Source of the DNA: an uncultured Rhodospirillaceae bacterium
GTDB lineage: Bacteria; Pseudomonadota; Alphaproteobacteria; RF32; CAG-239
Assembly (NCBI GenBank): GCA_900313355.1
Contig: OMQZ01000178.1
Span: forward strand, 1 to 5,439
Direction: 5' to 3'
Length of the DNA: 5,439 nt
The notes under the pieces are model-generated. The model was given only the letters and a program-made list of their open reading frames with translations, was not told where the DNA came from and did not search any database. Below are positions 5,433 to 5,439 of this stretch, in pieces (position 1 is the first letter of the stretch; each line of letters begins with the position of its first letter). The position numbers and the translations under genes were made by a program.

Positions 5433-5439
5433 ATTCTTA

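Overview
The window looks like an ordinary chromosomal segment of an AT-rich bacterium. It is most likely a low-GC alphaproteobacterium (for example a host- or gut-associated lineage). This rests on the mitochondrial-processing-peptidase-like M16 protein, an ElbB homologue and the overall gene style, and it is an inference, not something I could test. I see no tRNA, rRNA, CRISPR array, insertion sequence or phage gene.

Layout. Bases 1-92 hold the 5' end of a minus-strand elbB gene that runs off the left edge. A compact divergent control region (93-185) follows. In it a leftward promoter for elbB and a rightward promoter for the M16 peptidase gene are interlocked, each -10 box lying in the other's spacer, with a small dyad over the shared core. 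Five genes then run rightward with gaps of 55, 3, 3 and 9 nt and look like one operon: an M16B zinc peptidase (186-1448), a Schlafen AlbA_2-domain protein of unknown function (1504-2568), ribonuclease HI (rnhA, 2572-3015), a thioredoxin-type glutathione peroxidase (3019-3567) and a divergent PRPP synthetase (prs, GTG start, 3577-4497). One base beyond the prs stop lies the end of a convergent minus-strand gene (4499-5257) for an archaemetzincin-like zinc metallopeptidase. This gene has its own good promoter and, further out, a bidirectional intrinsic terminator (5402-5432).

How the genes work together. The operon mixes protein quality control or processing (M16), RNA:DNA hybrid removal (RNase HI), peroxide detoxification (Gpx) and nucleotide precursor supply (Prs). 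No single pathway joins them; co-transcription of housekeeping functions is the simplest reading. The AlbA_2 protein is the real unknown.

Most worth a second look are the PRPP synthetase, whose motifs resemble plant class II enzymes more than the usual bacterial class I; the archaemetzincin, which has about 13 extra residues between the HExxHxxG helix and the HCx4CxM motif; the interlocked divergent promoters; the AlbA_2 protein's unassigned C-terminal half; and the lack of any terminator between the operon and the convergent metallopeptidase gene. I did not find a convincing new multi-gene system here.
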